From NCBI RefSeq assembly GCF_014764505.1, contig NZ_JACXWX010000046.1:1-37327 (forward strand): 37,327 bases of DNA, in the 5' to 3' direction. The position numbers and the translations under genes were made by a program. Positions 24,268 to 33,943 of the stretch are shown one piece after another (the stretch's first letter is position 1; every line of letters starts with the position of its first letter). The DNA is from Phormidium tenue FACHB-886. Its GTDB lineage: Bacteria; Cyanobacteriota; Cyanobacteriia; Elainellales; Elainellaceae. The notes below the pieces were generated by a model that was not told where the DNA came from, ran no database searches, and saw only the letters and a list, made by a program, of their open reading frames with translations.

Positions 24268-25338
24268 GTGTCAGTCCTCCCCTATCTCATGAGCAGCTAC
24301 TTTCGTCCCAACATTGAGGCAATGGCAGGCTATATTCCCGGTGAGCAGCCGCAGCCCGGAACCCCAATCATCAAGCTCAACACCAACGAAAATCCCTATC
24401 CGCCCTCGCCAGCGGCAATGGAAGTGCTGCGACATCTAGATAGTGAGTGGCTACGGCGCTATCCCAATCCGTTTGCCAATGAGTTTCGACAGGCGATCGC
24501 TGAGGTGTTGGGTGTGCCGCTCGACTGGGTGATTGCAGGCAACGGCAGCGATGAGATTTTGAATGTGATTGTTCGATCTTGTGCAGAACAGCAGCGCCGC
24601 GTCGTCTACCCAATGCCAACCTATGTGTTGTATCACACGCTGGCAGAAATGCAGCCCGCTGAAATTGTGGAAGTGCCATACGGCGAGAATAACCGCCTGC
24701 CGATCGCCGAACTGGTGGCAGCAAATGGGGCGGTTACGTTTGTGGCATCGCCCAACAGTCCGTCAGGGCATGTTGTCACTAATGCAGAACTGCGCCAGCT
24801 TGCCGAGCAGCTAACGGGAGTGCTGGTGGTCGATGAAGCCTACATTGATTTTGCTGATGAAACAGCCTTGCCTTTGGTCAAGGAATTCGAGAATGTGATG
24901 ATTAGCCGTACCTTGTCGAAGGGTTACTCGCTAGCAGGCTTGCGGCTCGGCTTTGGCATTGCCAATCCTAAGCTTTTGGCTGGCTTGTTCAAGGTGAAAG
25001 ACAGCTACAACATTGATGCGATCGCCTGTGCGATGGGAGCGGCTGCCATACGCGATCAGGCTTACAAGAATGAATGCGCTGAGAAGGTGAAGCGATCGAG
25101 GGCAAAGCTGGCGGTCGATCTCAAACAGCTCGGCTTTCAAGTGCCAGATTCTCAAACTAATTTCTTGTTTGCAACTGCGCCTAAAGGTAATGCGGAGGCG
25201 ATTTATCTAGGGCTGAAGGAACGAGGAATTCTGGTGCGTTACTTCAAGCAGCCTGGTCTGGATGACAAACTGCGGATCACCGTAGGGACAGAGGAACAGA
25301 ATCAAAGCTTGATCGAGGCGCTGATTCACTTGATATAA
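24268..25338 (+). CDS. hisC: Histidinol-phosphate aminotransferase
   Basis: PLP enzyme converting imidazole-acetol phosphate plus glutamate to histidinol phosphate plus 2-oxoglutarate; 356 aa. Markers: NTNENPYPPSP, RYPNP, GNGSDEIL, VVDEAYIDF, the Schiff-base lysine K218 in SRTLSKGYSLAGLRLGF, and a C-terminal LRITVGTEEQN. GTG 24268 is preferred because GGAGAGG lies 7 bases upstream. ATG 24289 lacks a Shine-Dalgarno, although the family match would also allow it. Fold-type I relatives (aromatic or phenylalanine aminotransferases) cannot be wholly excluded. It stands alone, divergent from the rhomboid gene and convergent with ppc. Confidence 0.9.
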   Translation: MSVLPYLMSSYFRPNIEAMAGYIPGEQPQPGTPIIKLNTNENPYPPSPAAMEVLRHLDSEWLRRYPNPFANEFRQAIAEVLGVPLDWVIAGNGSDEILNVIVRSCAEQQRRVVYPMPTYVLYHTLAEMQPAEIVEVPYGENNRLPIAELVAANGAVTFVASPNSPSGHVVTNAELRQLAEQLTGVLVVDEAYIDFADETALPLVKEFENVMISRTLSKGYSLAGLRLGFGIANPKLLAGLFKVKDSYNIDAIACAMGAAAIRDQAYKNECAEKVKRSRAKLAVDLKQLGFQVPDSQTNFLFATAPKGNAEAIYLGLKERGILVRYFKQPGLDDKLRITVGTEEQNQSLIEALIHLI

Positions 25339-25361
25339 CGACATATGACACCAGTTGAAAA

Positions 25362-25383
25362 AGGCGCGGCTGTTGCCGCGCCT
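25362..25383 (-). terminator. Rho-independent terminator of ppc
   Basis: A perfect 9-bp GC-rich stem (25362-25370, 25375-25383) with loop TGTT. On the minus strand it is followed by TTTTTCAAC. It lies in the 90-base gap between the converging hisC and ppc stops and is oriented for ppc. Confidence 0.85.
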
Positions 25384-25428
25384 ACCCATTGAAAAAGCAT
25401 TTGTTGAAGAAGCATTGGCGATCGGGGC

Positions 25429-28400
25429 TCAACCTGTATTTCGCATCCCAGCCGCGATCCCGTTGATCGTCAACAGCGCCCCGCGCAATAGCTCACCCCG
25501 GCTGTAGCGCGATCGAATTGCTCCAGTTGCGGCACTGCTCTTGTGCTGTCGCAGGCGTTTGATCAGTGAAACCTGGAGAAAACCAAGCGGAATAATGGTG
25601 CTGTTGCGGAGCTGTACCGATCGCTGTAGATCAGGATCGCCGTCCAAGAGACGCTTGTGCCCAGTGATAGCCAGGACTAGCTCGCGAGTCAGGTTGAACT
25701 CGGAGGCAATTTGCTCAAAGACTCGCTCCAGGCGATCGCGGTCTTCCGGATGAGCAAGTTCTCTGACGTAGTGGTGAGCAATGTTTAGATCAACCTTGGA
25801 AAGGGTCATCTCACACTTTGAAATCACCATGCGGAAGAAGGGCCATTTGTAGTAGAAGTAGCGCAGCAGCTTCAGGTTTTCCTGTGGCTCTTCTTCTAGA
25901 AAGCTTTGAATCGCTGTGCCTACGCCATACCACGAGGGCAGCAGAAAGCGAGTCTGCGTCCAGCTAAACACCCAGGGAATCGCTCGCAGACTGGTGATGT
26001 CTTTCTTAGCTCCACTGCGGCGGGCAGGACGGGAGCTAATCTGCAGCTGGCTGATTTCTTCGATCGGTGTGACCTGCAAGAAGAAATCCAGGAAATCTTG
26101 CTGCTCATAGATCAGCTTGCGATAGTGCATGCGCGATCGGTCTGCCAGTTCTTCCATGATTTCGTGCCAAGGCTGGATGTCGTCAAAGCCACTGCGAAGC
26201 AGGCTAGCCTGCAGTACGGCAGTAGTGACGGTCTCCAGGTTATACAGCGCCAACTCTGGCAGGTTGTACTTTGAGGCAAGCACTTCGCCCTGCTCAGTGA
26301 TTTTGATGCGTCCGTTGATGCTGCGTCCGGGCTGCGCCAAGATTGCGGCGTAGGCAGGACCGCCACCCCGCCCCACTGAGCCACCCCGCCCATGGAAGAT
26401 GCGAATGGCGATGCCAAATTCTTCCGAGAGGGTCTGCAGCGCCTGCTGTGCTTTATGAATTTCCCAATTGCTGCTCAAGAAGCCAGAGTCTTTGTTGCTG
26501 TCGGAGTAACCCAGCATCACCTCTTGCAGCGGCATTGCGCCAGATTCCTGCTTGCCAACGCCCTGATCCAGGAGCTTGCGGTAGAGCGGTAGATCAAACA
26601 GCTGCCGCATTACTTTGGGCGCCCGCTGCAGGTCCTCCACCGTTTCAAACAGCGGCACGACGTTGACCGTACCGATTCCTGTAAATGGATCATAGAGTCC
26701 TGCTTCTTTTGCCAACAGCAGCACCTCCAGCATATCGCTGGCAGATTTGCACATGCTAATAATGTAGGTCTGGCAGATCTCTACACCAAACTCCTGCTGG
26801 AGTTTCCGCAGCATCCGGAAAGTTTCGATCGCCTCATTTGTCTTTTCAGAAAAAGGCAGCTCTGCCGGAATCAACGGACGACGGGTTTGCAGCTCGGTTG
26901 CTAGCCACAGCGATCGTTGCTCCTCGCTCAGGTCGTTGTAGGGGCAGTGCAACACCTGCATGTGATCGATCACTTCATTGAGCGTGTCGGAATGGCGGGT
27001 GCTTTCCTGCCGTAGATCGAGGTGTGCCAGATTGAAACCGTAGATCTCAACCTGGCAGGTAAGATTGTCTAGCTCCTTGCAGCTCAAGCCCGTTTCCTGA
27101 AGATTGCGTTGAATCAGCGTCAGCTCTGTCAAAAACTCTTCGCCAGAGCCATAGACATGTGCCGGATCAACATCAGGCAGCTTGCCGTGCGAGTAGCCGC
27201 TTTCGTATAGCTCGAGGCTGCGCTCGAGGCTGTTCTCCAGCCGCTTTTGGATATAGGCCAGCTTCAGGCGATATGGCTCCTGACGGTAGCGAATTGCCAA
27301 CTGCTCATACACTTCGGGCAACTGTGCCTGATCTTGCTCCAGCGACTCCAGCAGCTCCGGCAGCACATCGCTCCAGTGCAGCGAGAGGCTCAGCAGGTCG
27401 ATTAAGTTGCCCACAGAGCCGATGTATTTCCGCAGCACCAGGTTTCGCTGATAGCAGGCCGTTTTCCAGGTAATCTCAGGTGTCACCGAAGGGTTACCGT
27501 CGCGATCGGCTCCTACCCAAGAACCAAATTTACAGAAGTTGTGCTTGGGCGGACGTAGCAAAGGGTAGGTGCGGTGCAGCGCTCGACAGAAGCGACTATG
27601 GAGCTGCGGGATCACATCGAACAGCACTTCTTGGAAGTAGTGCAGCGTAAAATCCACTTCGTCTAGAACCGTCGGCTTGAACTGATGTAGCTCATCTGTG
27701 CGCCACCAAAGCCGAATTTCTTCCATCAGCTGGTCTTTCAAGTCTTCCGACTCCCAAGACGAAGTCAACCCGATCGCCTGCAATCCTTCCTCTACCTGAT
27801 CCATCTGCCGCAGAATTTTGGCAATGCGACGCTGCTTGTCGCGGATTGTGTGGCGAACAATTTCTGTTGGGTGTGCCGTAAACACCATCTGCACATCCAA
27901 ATTATCGATCAAGCTTTGGATCTGGCGCGGCGGCACATTTAGCTGGCGCAGCTTGGGGAACAGCATTTGCAGCGTACTGGCTTCTTGCTTGGGCGGAGTT
28001 GCCTGCAAGCTTTTTTCCAGCATGTCCGCCTGCGGGGAACCTTCTGGCTCATCCGTATTAGGCGGCATCACGGCTGGATCGAACACCGAGCTGGTAGATG
28101 TATCTTGCCGCTCGTAGGCAGCTCGATATTGCTGCTGCTGCCCGCGCTGCTCGTAGTGCTGTTCCACAATGTTGATCAGCTGAAAGTAGAGCGCAAAGGC
28201 GCGAGCCGCTCGAATGGCATCGTTGAGATCAAGATTTTCTACAACCTTGAGCGCTGCTAAATCGCTGGGCTCAGGGGCTTGCCCTTCTGGTGAATAGCCC
28301 GATCGCAGCTGTCCAAGAAGATTCACAAGCTGCTGACCACACTCTTGCTGAAGCACCTCTTCCCACAAGTCCTCTACAATTCTGAGGCGATGACGCAAAA

Positions 28401-28500
28401 ACAGATCAGCAGCAGAGGTCGGGGCTTCCTCGCGCGATTTTTCCTCTGTGACAGTGTTGGAGGGAAAAGCGTCATCTGAGGATTGCAGGGTTGAACTCAT
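25429..28500 (-). CDS. ppc: Phosphoenolpyruvate carboxylase
   Basis: Cytosolic enzyme fixing bicarbonate onto phosphoenolpyruvate to give oxaloacetate, replenishing the TCA cycle and feeding aspartate synthesis; 1023 aa, normal for cyanobacteria. Catalytic H210 lies in [38 protein letters not shown] and [14 protein letters not shown] are the conserved active-site segments, and the protein ends in the family's C-terminal RNTG. A Ser/Gln-rich insertion (about 130-175) separates the N-terminal helices from the catalytic part. The plant-type N-terminal phosphorylation serine is not visible. ATG 28498-28500 is the start. The gene faces the recombinase homologue across a 372-base divergent gap. Confidence 0.97.
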   Translation of the reverse strand: MSSTLQSSDDAFPSNTVTEEKSREEAPTSAADLFLRHRLRIVEDLWEEVLQQECGQQLVNLLGQLRSGYSPEGQAPEPSDLAALKVVENLDLNDAIRAARAFALYFQLINIVEQHYEQRGQQQQYRAAYERQDTSTSSVFDPAVMPPNTDEPEGSPQADMLEKSLQATPPKQEASTLQMLFPKLRQLNVPPRQIQSLIDNLDVQMVFTAHPTEIVRHTIRDKQRRIAKILRQMDQVEEGLQAIGLTSSWESEDLKDQLMEEIRLWWRTDELHQFKPTVLDEVDFTLHYFQEVLFDVIPQLHSRFCRALHRTYPLLRPPKHNFCKFGSWVGADRDGNPSVTPEITWKTACYQRNLVLRKYIGSVGNLIDLLSLSLHWSDVLPELLESLEQDQAQLPEVYEQLAIRYRQEPYRLKLAYIQKRLENSLERSLELYESGYSHGKLPDVDPAHVYGSGEEFLTELTLIQRNLQETGLSCKELDNLTCQVEIYGFNLAHLDLRQESTRHSDTLNEVIDHMQVLHCPYNDLSEEQRSLWLATELQTRRPLIPAELPFSEKTNEAIETFRMLRKLQQEFGVEICQTYIISMCKSASDMLEVLLLAKEAGLYDPFTGIGTVNVVPLFETVEDLQRAPKVMRQLFDLPLYRKLLDQGVGKQESGAMPLQEVMLGYSDSNKDSGFLSSNWEIHKAQQALQTLSEEFGIAIRIFHGRGGSVGRGGGPAYAAILAQPGRSINGRIKITEQGEVLASKYNLPELALYNLETVTTAVLQASLLRSGFDDIQPWHEIMEELADRSRMHYRKLIYEQQDFLDFFLQVTPIEEISQLQISSRPARRSGAKKDITSLRAIPWVFSWTQTRFLLPSWYGVGTAIQSFLEEEPQENLKLLRYFYYKWPFFRMVISKCEMTLSKVDLNIAHHYVRELAHPEDRDRLERVFEQIASEFNLTRELVLAITGHKRLLDGDPDLQRSVQLRNSTIIPLGFLQVSLIKRLRQHKSSAATGAIRSRYSRGELLRGALLTINGIAAGMRNTG

Positions 28501-28872
28501 AGTTCTATCTAGGCAGATTATCTTGTTAATTTTATGGGTTTTATCTGAGCAAATCTACATCTTTCGCTTTAGTTAGATGAATAAGCGAAAAATGAAGCGC
28601 CAGAACTTAGCAGTAATCAATGGCAGCTTTCAAACATTTAGAGCAGCCGGAGCAGCTATAGCAGTCTGTTTTGCAGCCTTATACAAATCTACTTTTTACA
28701 ATAGAAAATAGGTATTACAGCATAATGTTCTCCAGAGTTTCGGGTTTTCGGTCACCTTAATCTGTATCAATTGCGACAGTTAGATCGGCTAAAAATTACA
28801 TTCCGCTTGTGCAGCAAATGGAATGTAATTTTTAGAAGAGTGAACAAGATCACTTTCAACGCTGCACACTTC
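28501..28872. other. Divergent intergenic region between ppc and the recombinase homologue
   Basis: About 370 AT-rich bases with no credible gene. It must hold the ppc promoter and that of the plus-strand gene. The one striking structure is the inverted repeat at 28789-28835, listed separately. Confidence 0.7.
28789..28835. repeat. Perfect 16-bp inverted repeat upstream of the recombinase homologue
   Basis: CTAAAAATTACATTCC (28789-28804) and its exact complement (28820-28835) enclose a 15-base centre GCTTGTGCAGCAAAT. It ends 37 bases before the ATG of a serine-recombinase homologue. It could be an operator bound by that protein, a former crossover site, or an mRNA leader hairpin. Confidence 0.95.
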
Positions 28873-30249
28873 ATGACGGCTGAAGCAGGATTTGATTCTG
28901 AGCCTAATTTTGAAACGATCGACCCTGAAGTGGATTTTGGCAAAGTCTACGCTTACTCCTATAGCGATCCCCTGTTTGAATCTGCACCCGATCGCTCAAG
29001 CTGGGGTCGATCAATCGATCGCCTCTATCAAGATTTGGGCGATCATGCTCAGCTCCAGCAGCTCCTGCAAGATTGCCGGACAGAGCCAGTTGCCTATCTG
29101 CTGGTGCGTCGCCTAGAGGAGTTGGGAGACTCGGTTGCCGCAGTCAGCGATCGGCTTGCAGAACTGGAAGCGCTGGGCGTTAATCTTATCGCCACCGAAG
29201 AAAAAATCGGCAGTGCTGGACAGTCTTTAAAGCGATCGGAGCTGCTGCAGCTGCTGCATAGCATTCAAGTCGATCAGCAACGACGGCGGCTGCGGCGGGG
29301 TCATGCCCAAAATCGAGTTAAAGCACTGCCGCCTCCCGGCAAGGCGCCCTACGGCTATAGACGCGGCAAAGACCGCTATACGCTCGATCGCAGCACTGCC
29401 CCCATTGTCAAAGAGTTTTTCGAGCATTTTCTGCTCTATGGCTCTCTGCGGGGCAGCGTCCACCATTTGCAGAAGAAATACAACAAAAAGATTTCTGTTT
29501 CCACGGGTAAACGCTGGCTCTCCAGCGCAGTTTATCGGGGCGATCTGGTTTATCACAATGGGGAAGTGGTGCAGGATACGCATGTGCCGATCCTGTCGCG
29601 CGACGAAGCGGCTCAGGTCGATCGCCTGCTGCGCCGCAATCGTCGCATGTCGCCCCGCACCGCCAGCGCCCCTCGGTCGCTCTCTGGGCTGGTTGTCTGC
29701 GCCGACTGCCAATCCCCCATGAAAATTAGCCGCGTCACTGCCCGCCGCACTCCTCAGGAATATCTATATTTGCGCCCAACGCTTTGCCCAAGCCAGCCCA
29801 AATGCAAAGCGATCGCCTATGCTCAAGTCCTCGATCGCACGATTCAGCAGATCTGTGAAGATCTACCCCGTGCGGTGGCGGCTGCCCCAATGCCGGATAT
29901 CGACAGCATCAAGCAGGGGATCACCGCCGAGATTGCCGCCAAACAAGCCGTTCTGCAGCAGCTCCCCAGCCTGGTAGAAAGCAGCATTCTGGATGCCGAA
30001 ACGGCAGACCTGCGAGCCTACAAACTCCGTACGGAGATGGCTGCCCTGCAGTCCCGACTCGCCCAACTGCCGCCCGTGAACCTGAAGGCGATCGCTCAGG
30101 TCGTCTCGATTCCCCAGTTCTGGCTAGATCTGTCAGAAGCCGAACGTCGCTTCTATTTCAGAGAATTCATTCGCCAAATTCAGATTGTTCGATCGAGTCA
30201 GCAGGGGACGGGTCAGGAGTGGCAGGTACGGCTGGTGTTCATCTTTTAA
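28873..30249 (+). CDS. Serine-recombinase family protein with degenerate catalytic domain
   Basis: Protein of 458 aa from ATG 28873; a longer frame from 28771 runs through the inverted repeat. Residues 22-112 resemble a resolvase domain (VYAYSYSDP, LLVRRLEELGDSVAAVSDRLAELEALGVNLIATEE). The expected Y-x-R-V-S start is YAYSYSD, and the DRLGR motif is EELGD, so the active-site Ser and several Arg residues appear absent. Residues 150-255 match the large serine recombinase DNA-binding domain (PPGKAPYGYRR...). A zinc ribbon follows (C276, C279, C305, C311), then a coiled-coil region (about 345-400). It was probably derived from a large serine recombinase and kept as a DNA-binding protein. The stop is 5 bases from that of convergent argS. 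Confidence 0.8.
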   Translation: MTAEAGFDSEPNFETIDPEVDFGKVYAYSYSDPLFESAPDRSSWGRSIDRLYQDLGDHAQLQQLLQDCRTEPVAYLLVRRLEELGDSVAAVSDRLAELEALGVNLIATEEKIGSAGQSLKRSELLQLLHSIQVDQQRRRLRRGHAQNRVKALPPPGKAPYGYRRGKDRYTLDRSTAPIVKEFFEHFLLYGSLRGSVHHLQKKYNKKISVSTGKRWLSSAVYRGDLVYHNGEVVQDTHVPILSRDEAAQVDRLLRRNRRMSPRTASAPRSLSGLVVCADCQSPMKISRVTARRTPQEYLYLRPTLCPSQPKCKAIAYAQVLDRTIQQICEDLPRAVAAAPMPDIDSIKQGITAEIAAKQAVLQQLPSLVESSILDAETADLRAYKLRTEMAALQSRLAQLPPVNLKAIAQVVSIPQFWLDLSEAERRFYFREFIRQIQIVRSSQQGTGQEWQVRLVFIF

Positions 30250-30254
30250 CAGGG

Positions 30255-32015
30255 TTACATCCGCTCCAGCACGGGAATTCCTAGCAGCCCCAGCCCCAGT
30301 TGAATAGTTCGAGCGCTCAGATCACACAAAATTAGCCGCGAAGTCCGCAGCGGTTCTTCAGCATTGAGAACGGGGCAGCGGTCATAGAACTGATTAAACT
30401 TTTTGCTCAGCTCAAATAAATATTCACAGAGGCGATTGGGAAATAGGTCGGCTTCAACGGTACTGAGAACTTCATCGAGCTGCAGGATGTGTTTTGCCAG
30501 CGCCAGTTCAGTTTCGTCCTGCAGGGCGATCGGCGCATCTACCCCGAGCTGCTCAAAGTCGATCTCGCCTTTACGGCTGATCCCCTGCACCCGTACATAG
30601 GCATACAGCATATAAGGAGCCGTGTTGCCCTGCAGTGCCAACATCTTGTCGTAGCTAAAGATATAGTTGCTGGTGCGGTTTTGGCTCAGATCGGCGTACT
30701 TGATCGCGCTAACGCCAACTACTCTGGCAACATGGGCGATAAAGTCCTCGGTTTCCTGCCGTCCTTCTTCTTGCAGCCGCGCTTCTAGATCGGCACGGGC
30801 CCGATCGATCGCTTCATCCAGTAGATCAACCAGTCGGGCTGCTTCACCGGATCGACTTTTCAGCTTCTTGCCGTCTTCTCCCAGAATCGAGCCAAGCGGC
30901 GTGTGAATAAACTCTACCTCGCCGGTAATCCAACCTGCCCGCTTCCCGACCTGGAAAATCTGCAAGAAGTGATTAATTTGCTCTGCCCCAACGGGATAGA
31001 CCACCCGCTGCGCTTTATCTACGTTCACGCGATACTGAATCGCTGCAAGGTCAGTGGTGGCATAGTTGTAGCCCCCATCCGACTTCTGCACAATCAGCGG
31101 CAGTGGCTCTCCTTCTTTGTTTGTGAAGCCTTCCAGAAAAACGCACTGCGCGCCCTGATCCTCAACCAGCAAACCCAATTTGTCTAACTCCTCGATCACG
31201 CCTGCCAGTAGGGGATTGTAAAAAGATTCCCCGCGCTCCTTAATCAGCGGCGACAGCCCCATCAGGTCAAAAATCTTGCGATTCGTGTGGTTGGAGAGAT
31301 CGCAGACCAGCTTCCACGCCCGGATCGTCTCAGCATCCCCTGCCTGAAGCTGCACCACAGACTGCCGCGCCGTTTCGCGGAAGGTTTCGTCTTCATCAAA
31401 CCGCTGTTTGGCTGCCCGATAAAACGTAGCGAGGTCTCCTAAATCCAAACTGCCTGATGTTTTCAGCGCGTCTGGATATGCCTCCCGTACATAAGCAATC
31501 AGCATTCCAAACGGCGTTCCCCAATCTCCAATATGGCTGAGCCGCAGCACGTCATGTCCCAAAAACTCTAGAATTCGGGCAATGCAATCTCCAATCACCG
31601 AGGGGCGCAGATGCCCGACATGCATCTCTTTAGCAATATTGGGGCTGGGATAGTCTACAATCACCCGCTGTAGGGCTTTAACGGAGGCAATGCCCAGCCG
31701 AGAATCATGCTGGATCGCTTTGAGTTGCTCTTCTAAATAACTCGTTTTTAGCACCAGATTAATGAATCCGGCTTTGGCAATAGTAGGCGGCTCACAAAAC
31801 TCTGAGACATCCAGCTGGGCAATCAGTTCTTCCGCGATCGCCCTTGGTGCTTTCCCTAGTCGTTTTGCTAACGCCATTGCCACGTTTGACTGGTAATCGC
31901 CAAACCTGGGATTGCTGGCGGGCACAAGCATCGGATCGGTGTCAGCATCTACTCCAAATGCAGCAACTAGCGCCTGAGAAAAGCGATTTTTGAGCTGGGC
32001 GATCGTCTCTTTCAT
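30255..32015 (-). CDS. argS: Arginyl-tRNA synthetase
   Basis: Class I aminoacyl-tRNA synthetase charging tRNA-Arg; 586 aa, normal length. The HIGH-type motif is HVGH (132-135), preceded by [22 protein letters not shown] and [15 protein letters not shown], which takes the place of KMSKS, follow, and the C-terminal anticodon-binding helices end in PVLERM. The N-terminal additional domain (about 1-95) is present. ATG 32013-32015 is chosen from family length; a frame back to 32057 adds 14 residues. It converges with the recombinase homologue with only 5 bases between stops, so the two transcripts must overlap or be terminated within coding sequence. Confidence 0.97.
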   Translation of the reverse strand: MKETIAQLKNRFSQALVAAFGVDADTDPMLVPASNPRFGDYQSNVAMALAKRLGKAPRAIAEELIAQLDVSEFCEPPTIAKAGFINLVLKTSYLEEQLKAIQHDSRLGIASVKALQRVIVDYPSPNIAKEMHVGHLRPSVIGDCIARILEFLGHDVLRLSHIGDWGTPFGMLIAYVREAYPDALKTSGSLDLGDLATFYRAAKQRFDEDETFRETARQSVVQLQAGDAETIRAWKLVCDLSNHTNRKIFDLMGLSPLIKERGESFYNPLLAGVIEELDKLGLLVEDQGAQCVFLEGFTNKEGEPLPLIVQKSDGGYNYATTDLAAIQYRVNVDKAQRVVYPVGAEQINHFLQIFQVGKRAGWITGEVEFIHTPLGSILGEDGKKLKSRSGEAARLVDLLDEAIDRARADLEARLQEEGRQETEDFIAHVARVVGVSAIKYADLSQNRTSNYIFSYDKMLALQGNTAPYMLYAYVRVQGISRKGEIDFEQLGVDAPIALQDETELALAKHILQLDEVLSTVEADLFPNRLCEYLFELSKKFNQFYDRCPVLNAEEPLRTSRLILCDLSARTIQLGLGLLGIPVLERM

Positions 32016-32331
32016 ACGTAATATTAAGGGTCTGCTCTGATATGTAAATGTCTGCAAAGAGACAAAAATGGAAACAGCCTGCGATCGCTGCCTTCTCCAG
32101 GATAGCGACCCGGCTTCCTAATGATTCCAGCACAGCCGTCCTTAGAGCAAGCCATTCCTGTCTCAGGAATTTCTCTCAGACTTGCTAAGGGTTGCTACGA
32201 CAATTCCCGTAAAGCTTCTGAAGGAGAGCCAACCCTGCCCCGCCTATTTTGGTTGCTAACAAGCCTGACGGAATTGCCCCGTTCCTCCAGCAGGCTGTCA
32301 AATTGCTCACCATTCAAGGGCTGCACATTCT
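32016..32331. other. Intergenic region between argS and the C39-like peptidase gene
   Basis: About 315 bases between divergent genes. An 80-codon plus-strand frame (32121-32363) runs through it into the peptidase start. It has low-complexity, Ser/Leu-rich content and no ribosome-binding site, so I treat it as accidental. No clear hairpin or repeat. Confidence 0.6.
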
Positions 32332-33192
32332 ATGGTCGCTTCTTTAAATTCACCAAGTTCTAAAGTCGTTTCTTCAATCGATCTGATTGGAGCTGCAATG
32401 GCATATCGCAATGATCCGCAGCAGGCTAAGCTGGTGCAGTGGCTGCAAAAGTCCACAGGCATGCCAAAACAAGCCGAGTTCGCACTGATGTGGCGCGATG
32501 GACAAGTTGCCGGGGCGATTGACTTTGTGAAAGTGTTTCAGTCCTATCAGGGCTTACCACATCAAAATGCTGCGCTCAGATGGTTACAGCAAAATACCCA
32601 GACGCAGACACTAGAAGGTTTTGCCAAAATGTGGCAGGACTGGAATTTAGGAACGCCCAAAAGACCAGAGCTGCGCCTTAATGTACCTTACTACCAGCAG
32701 GTTGATAATAAATTTGAGCCAATGCGAACCTGCAACACCTCAAGCTGTGCAATGGTGGCTCGATTTCTAGGCGCAAAAATTGTGAGCGACGATCAGTACT
32801 ACCAAACTGTGATCAAATACGGAGACACAACCGATCACAATGCCCAAACCAAAGCCCTAGCCCAAGTCGGCATCAAGTCAATCTGGCGTATTGATCTTGG
32901 CTTTGATGACATCAACAAATCCTTGGAAGCAGGGCTGCCCTGTGTAATTGGCATTCTACACCGTGGTACGTTGGCTTCTCCCACAGGCGGACATATGATC
33001 GTAGTGATTGGCAAAACAACGAACCAAGACTACATCTGCCACGATCCCTTTGGTAGCCTGCTGGATGCTGGCGGGGGCTACACGGGTGATGTCAATCATG
33101 GTAAAGCGGTTGTTTATCCTCGTTATATTTTGGCTCGGCGTTGGCTGCCCGAAGGGGAAAAATCGGGCTGGGGAAGATTGTTTATGCGCTAG
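32332..33192 (+). CDS. C39-like cysteine peptidase with an internal N-terminal duplication
   Basis: Protein of 286 aa. The C-terminal part (about 117-286) has a papain-like C39 layout: YYQQ before the nucleophile, C134 in RTCNTSSCAMVARFLG, H221 in TGGHMIVVIG, and D238 in CHDPFG. The N-terminal part contains two copies of a motif of the form W-L-Q-x-T-(x)n-F-A-x-M-W: KLVQWLQKSTGMPK with FALMWRDG (33-57), and ALRWLQQNTQTQ with FAKMWQDW (81-104). No signal peptide or double-glycine transporter domain is seen. The protein is therefore not an ABC-exporter peptidase; a role in cell-wall or peptide processing is guesswork. A 29-bp hairpin lies 20 bases downstream. Confidence 0.75.
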   Translation: MVASLNSPSSKVVSSIDLIGAAMAYRNDPQQAKLVQWLQKSTGMPKQAEFALMWRDGQVAGAIDFVKVFQSYQGLPHQNAALRWLQQNTQTQTLEGFAKMWQDWNLGTPKRPELRLNVPYYQQVDNKFEPMRTCNTSSCAMVARFLGAKIVSDDQYYQTVIKYGDTTDHNAQTKALAQVGIKSIWRIDLGFDDINKSLEAGLPCVIGILHRGTLASPTGGHMIVVIGKTTNQDYICHDPFGSLLDAGGGYTGDVNHGKAVVYPRYILARRWLPEGEKSGWGRLFMR

Positions 33193-33212
33193 ACAACCTA
33201 GTCGCTTAAAGC

Positions 33213-33275
33213 TAAGCTGCACAAATTTGGAGGGTGCTTTCCAGTAGAAAGCACCCTCCAAATTTGTGCAGCTTA
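33213..33275. repeat. 29-bp perfect hairpin downstream of the peptidase gene
   Basis: Arms 33213-33241 and 33247-33275 match at all 29 positions around a 5-base loop (CAGTA). It lies 20 bases past the peptidase stop and could terminate that transcript, but it is much longer than needed and lacks a T run. Cruciform or mobile-element origin is possible. Confidence 0.97.
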
Positions 33276-33943
33276 ATAATGAAACTTGCCAATGAAAGCA
33301 GCGTTATCTATCAAAAGTAATCTGCAGCAAAGCTTTTTGGTCTTCACAATTCCTTCATCACCTTTAGTATAGCTGCGTTGCATTTACTGAGCGGTTTTAG
33401 GGCTGAAGTATGAAGAATTTACAATCTTTTTTATAAACTTTGTAAAAATTTATCCAGATACGGTCGCTGATCAACGAAACAGTTTGGTAGAGTTTGGTGA
33501 ACTGAATACATATCTTCCGAATCTTAGAGCCTTCTGGCTCGACAGGGTTGCAGATTGATTCGGTTGGATCGAAACCAGCTCAAAGTATCAGATTTACGAA
33601 AGATTGAGTTTAAGGACCGGAATTTGGGGTTGCATATTTCCGGTTTGTGTTCCTCGTGTGTCAATGATTAGCCTAAAGGCAGTCGATTCAGCGATTGCCG
33701 TTGGATCTATTTCCGGTTTCCGAAGATCGCTTGTTCATTACTAGTTCTCCATCTTCAAAGCGATTGAGATAGATGAGTTGCCGTTTGCAATTCGTTCTTC
33801 AATGTATATAGGCTGCATTGCCGTAGAAGACTTTCGAGGAGCCTTCCAATTTTGTGCGACTTACTGAGGAGTTCAGAGCATAAAAAAAGGTTGAACTTCA
33901 ATCATTCAGTGTTGTTCTGCAAACAAAATTCACTTGAAAAGGC
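33276..33943. other. Long non-coding stretch upstream of the GT2 gene
   Basis: About 670 bases with stop codons in all frames and no gene I can support. The sequence is AT-rich. TATTTCCGGTTT occurs twice (near 33638 and 33707). It must contain the promoter and perhaps a long leader of the glycosyltransferase gene. Confidence 0.7.

Noticed and set aside
32121-32363. Plus-strand frame of 80 codons upstream of the C39-like gene
   Set aside because: It overlaps the peptidase start, has no ribosome-binding site and low-complexity content.
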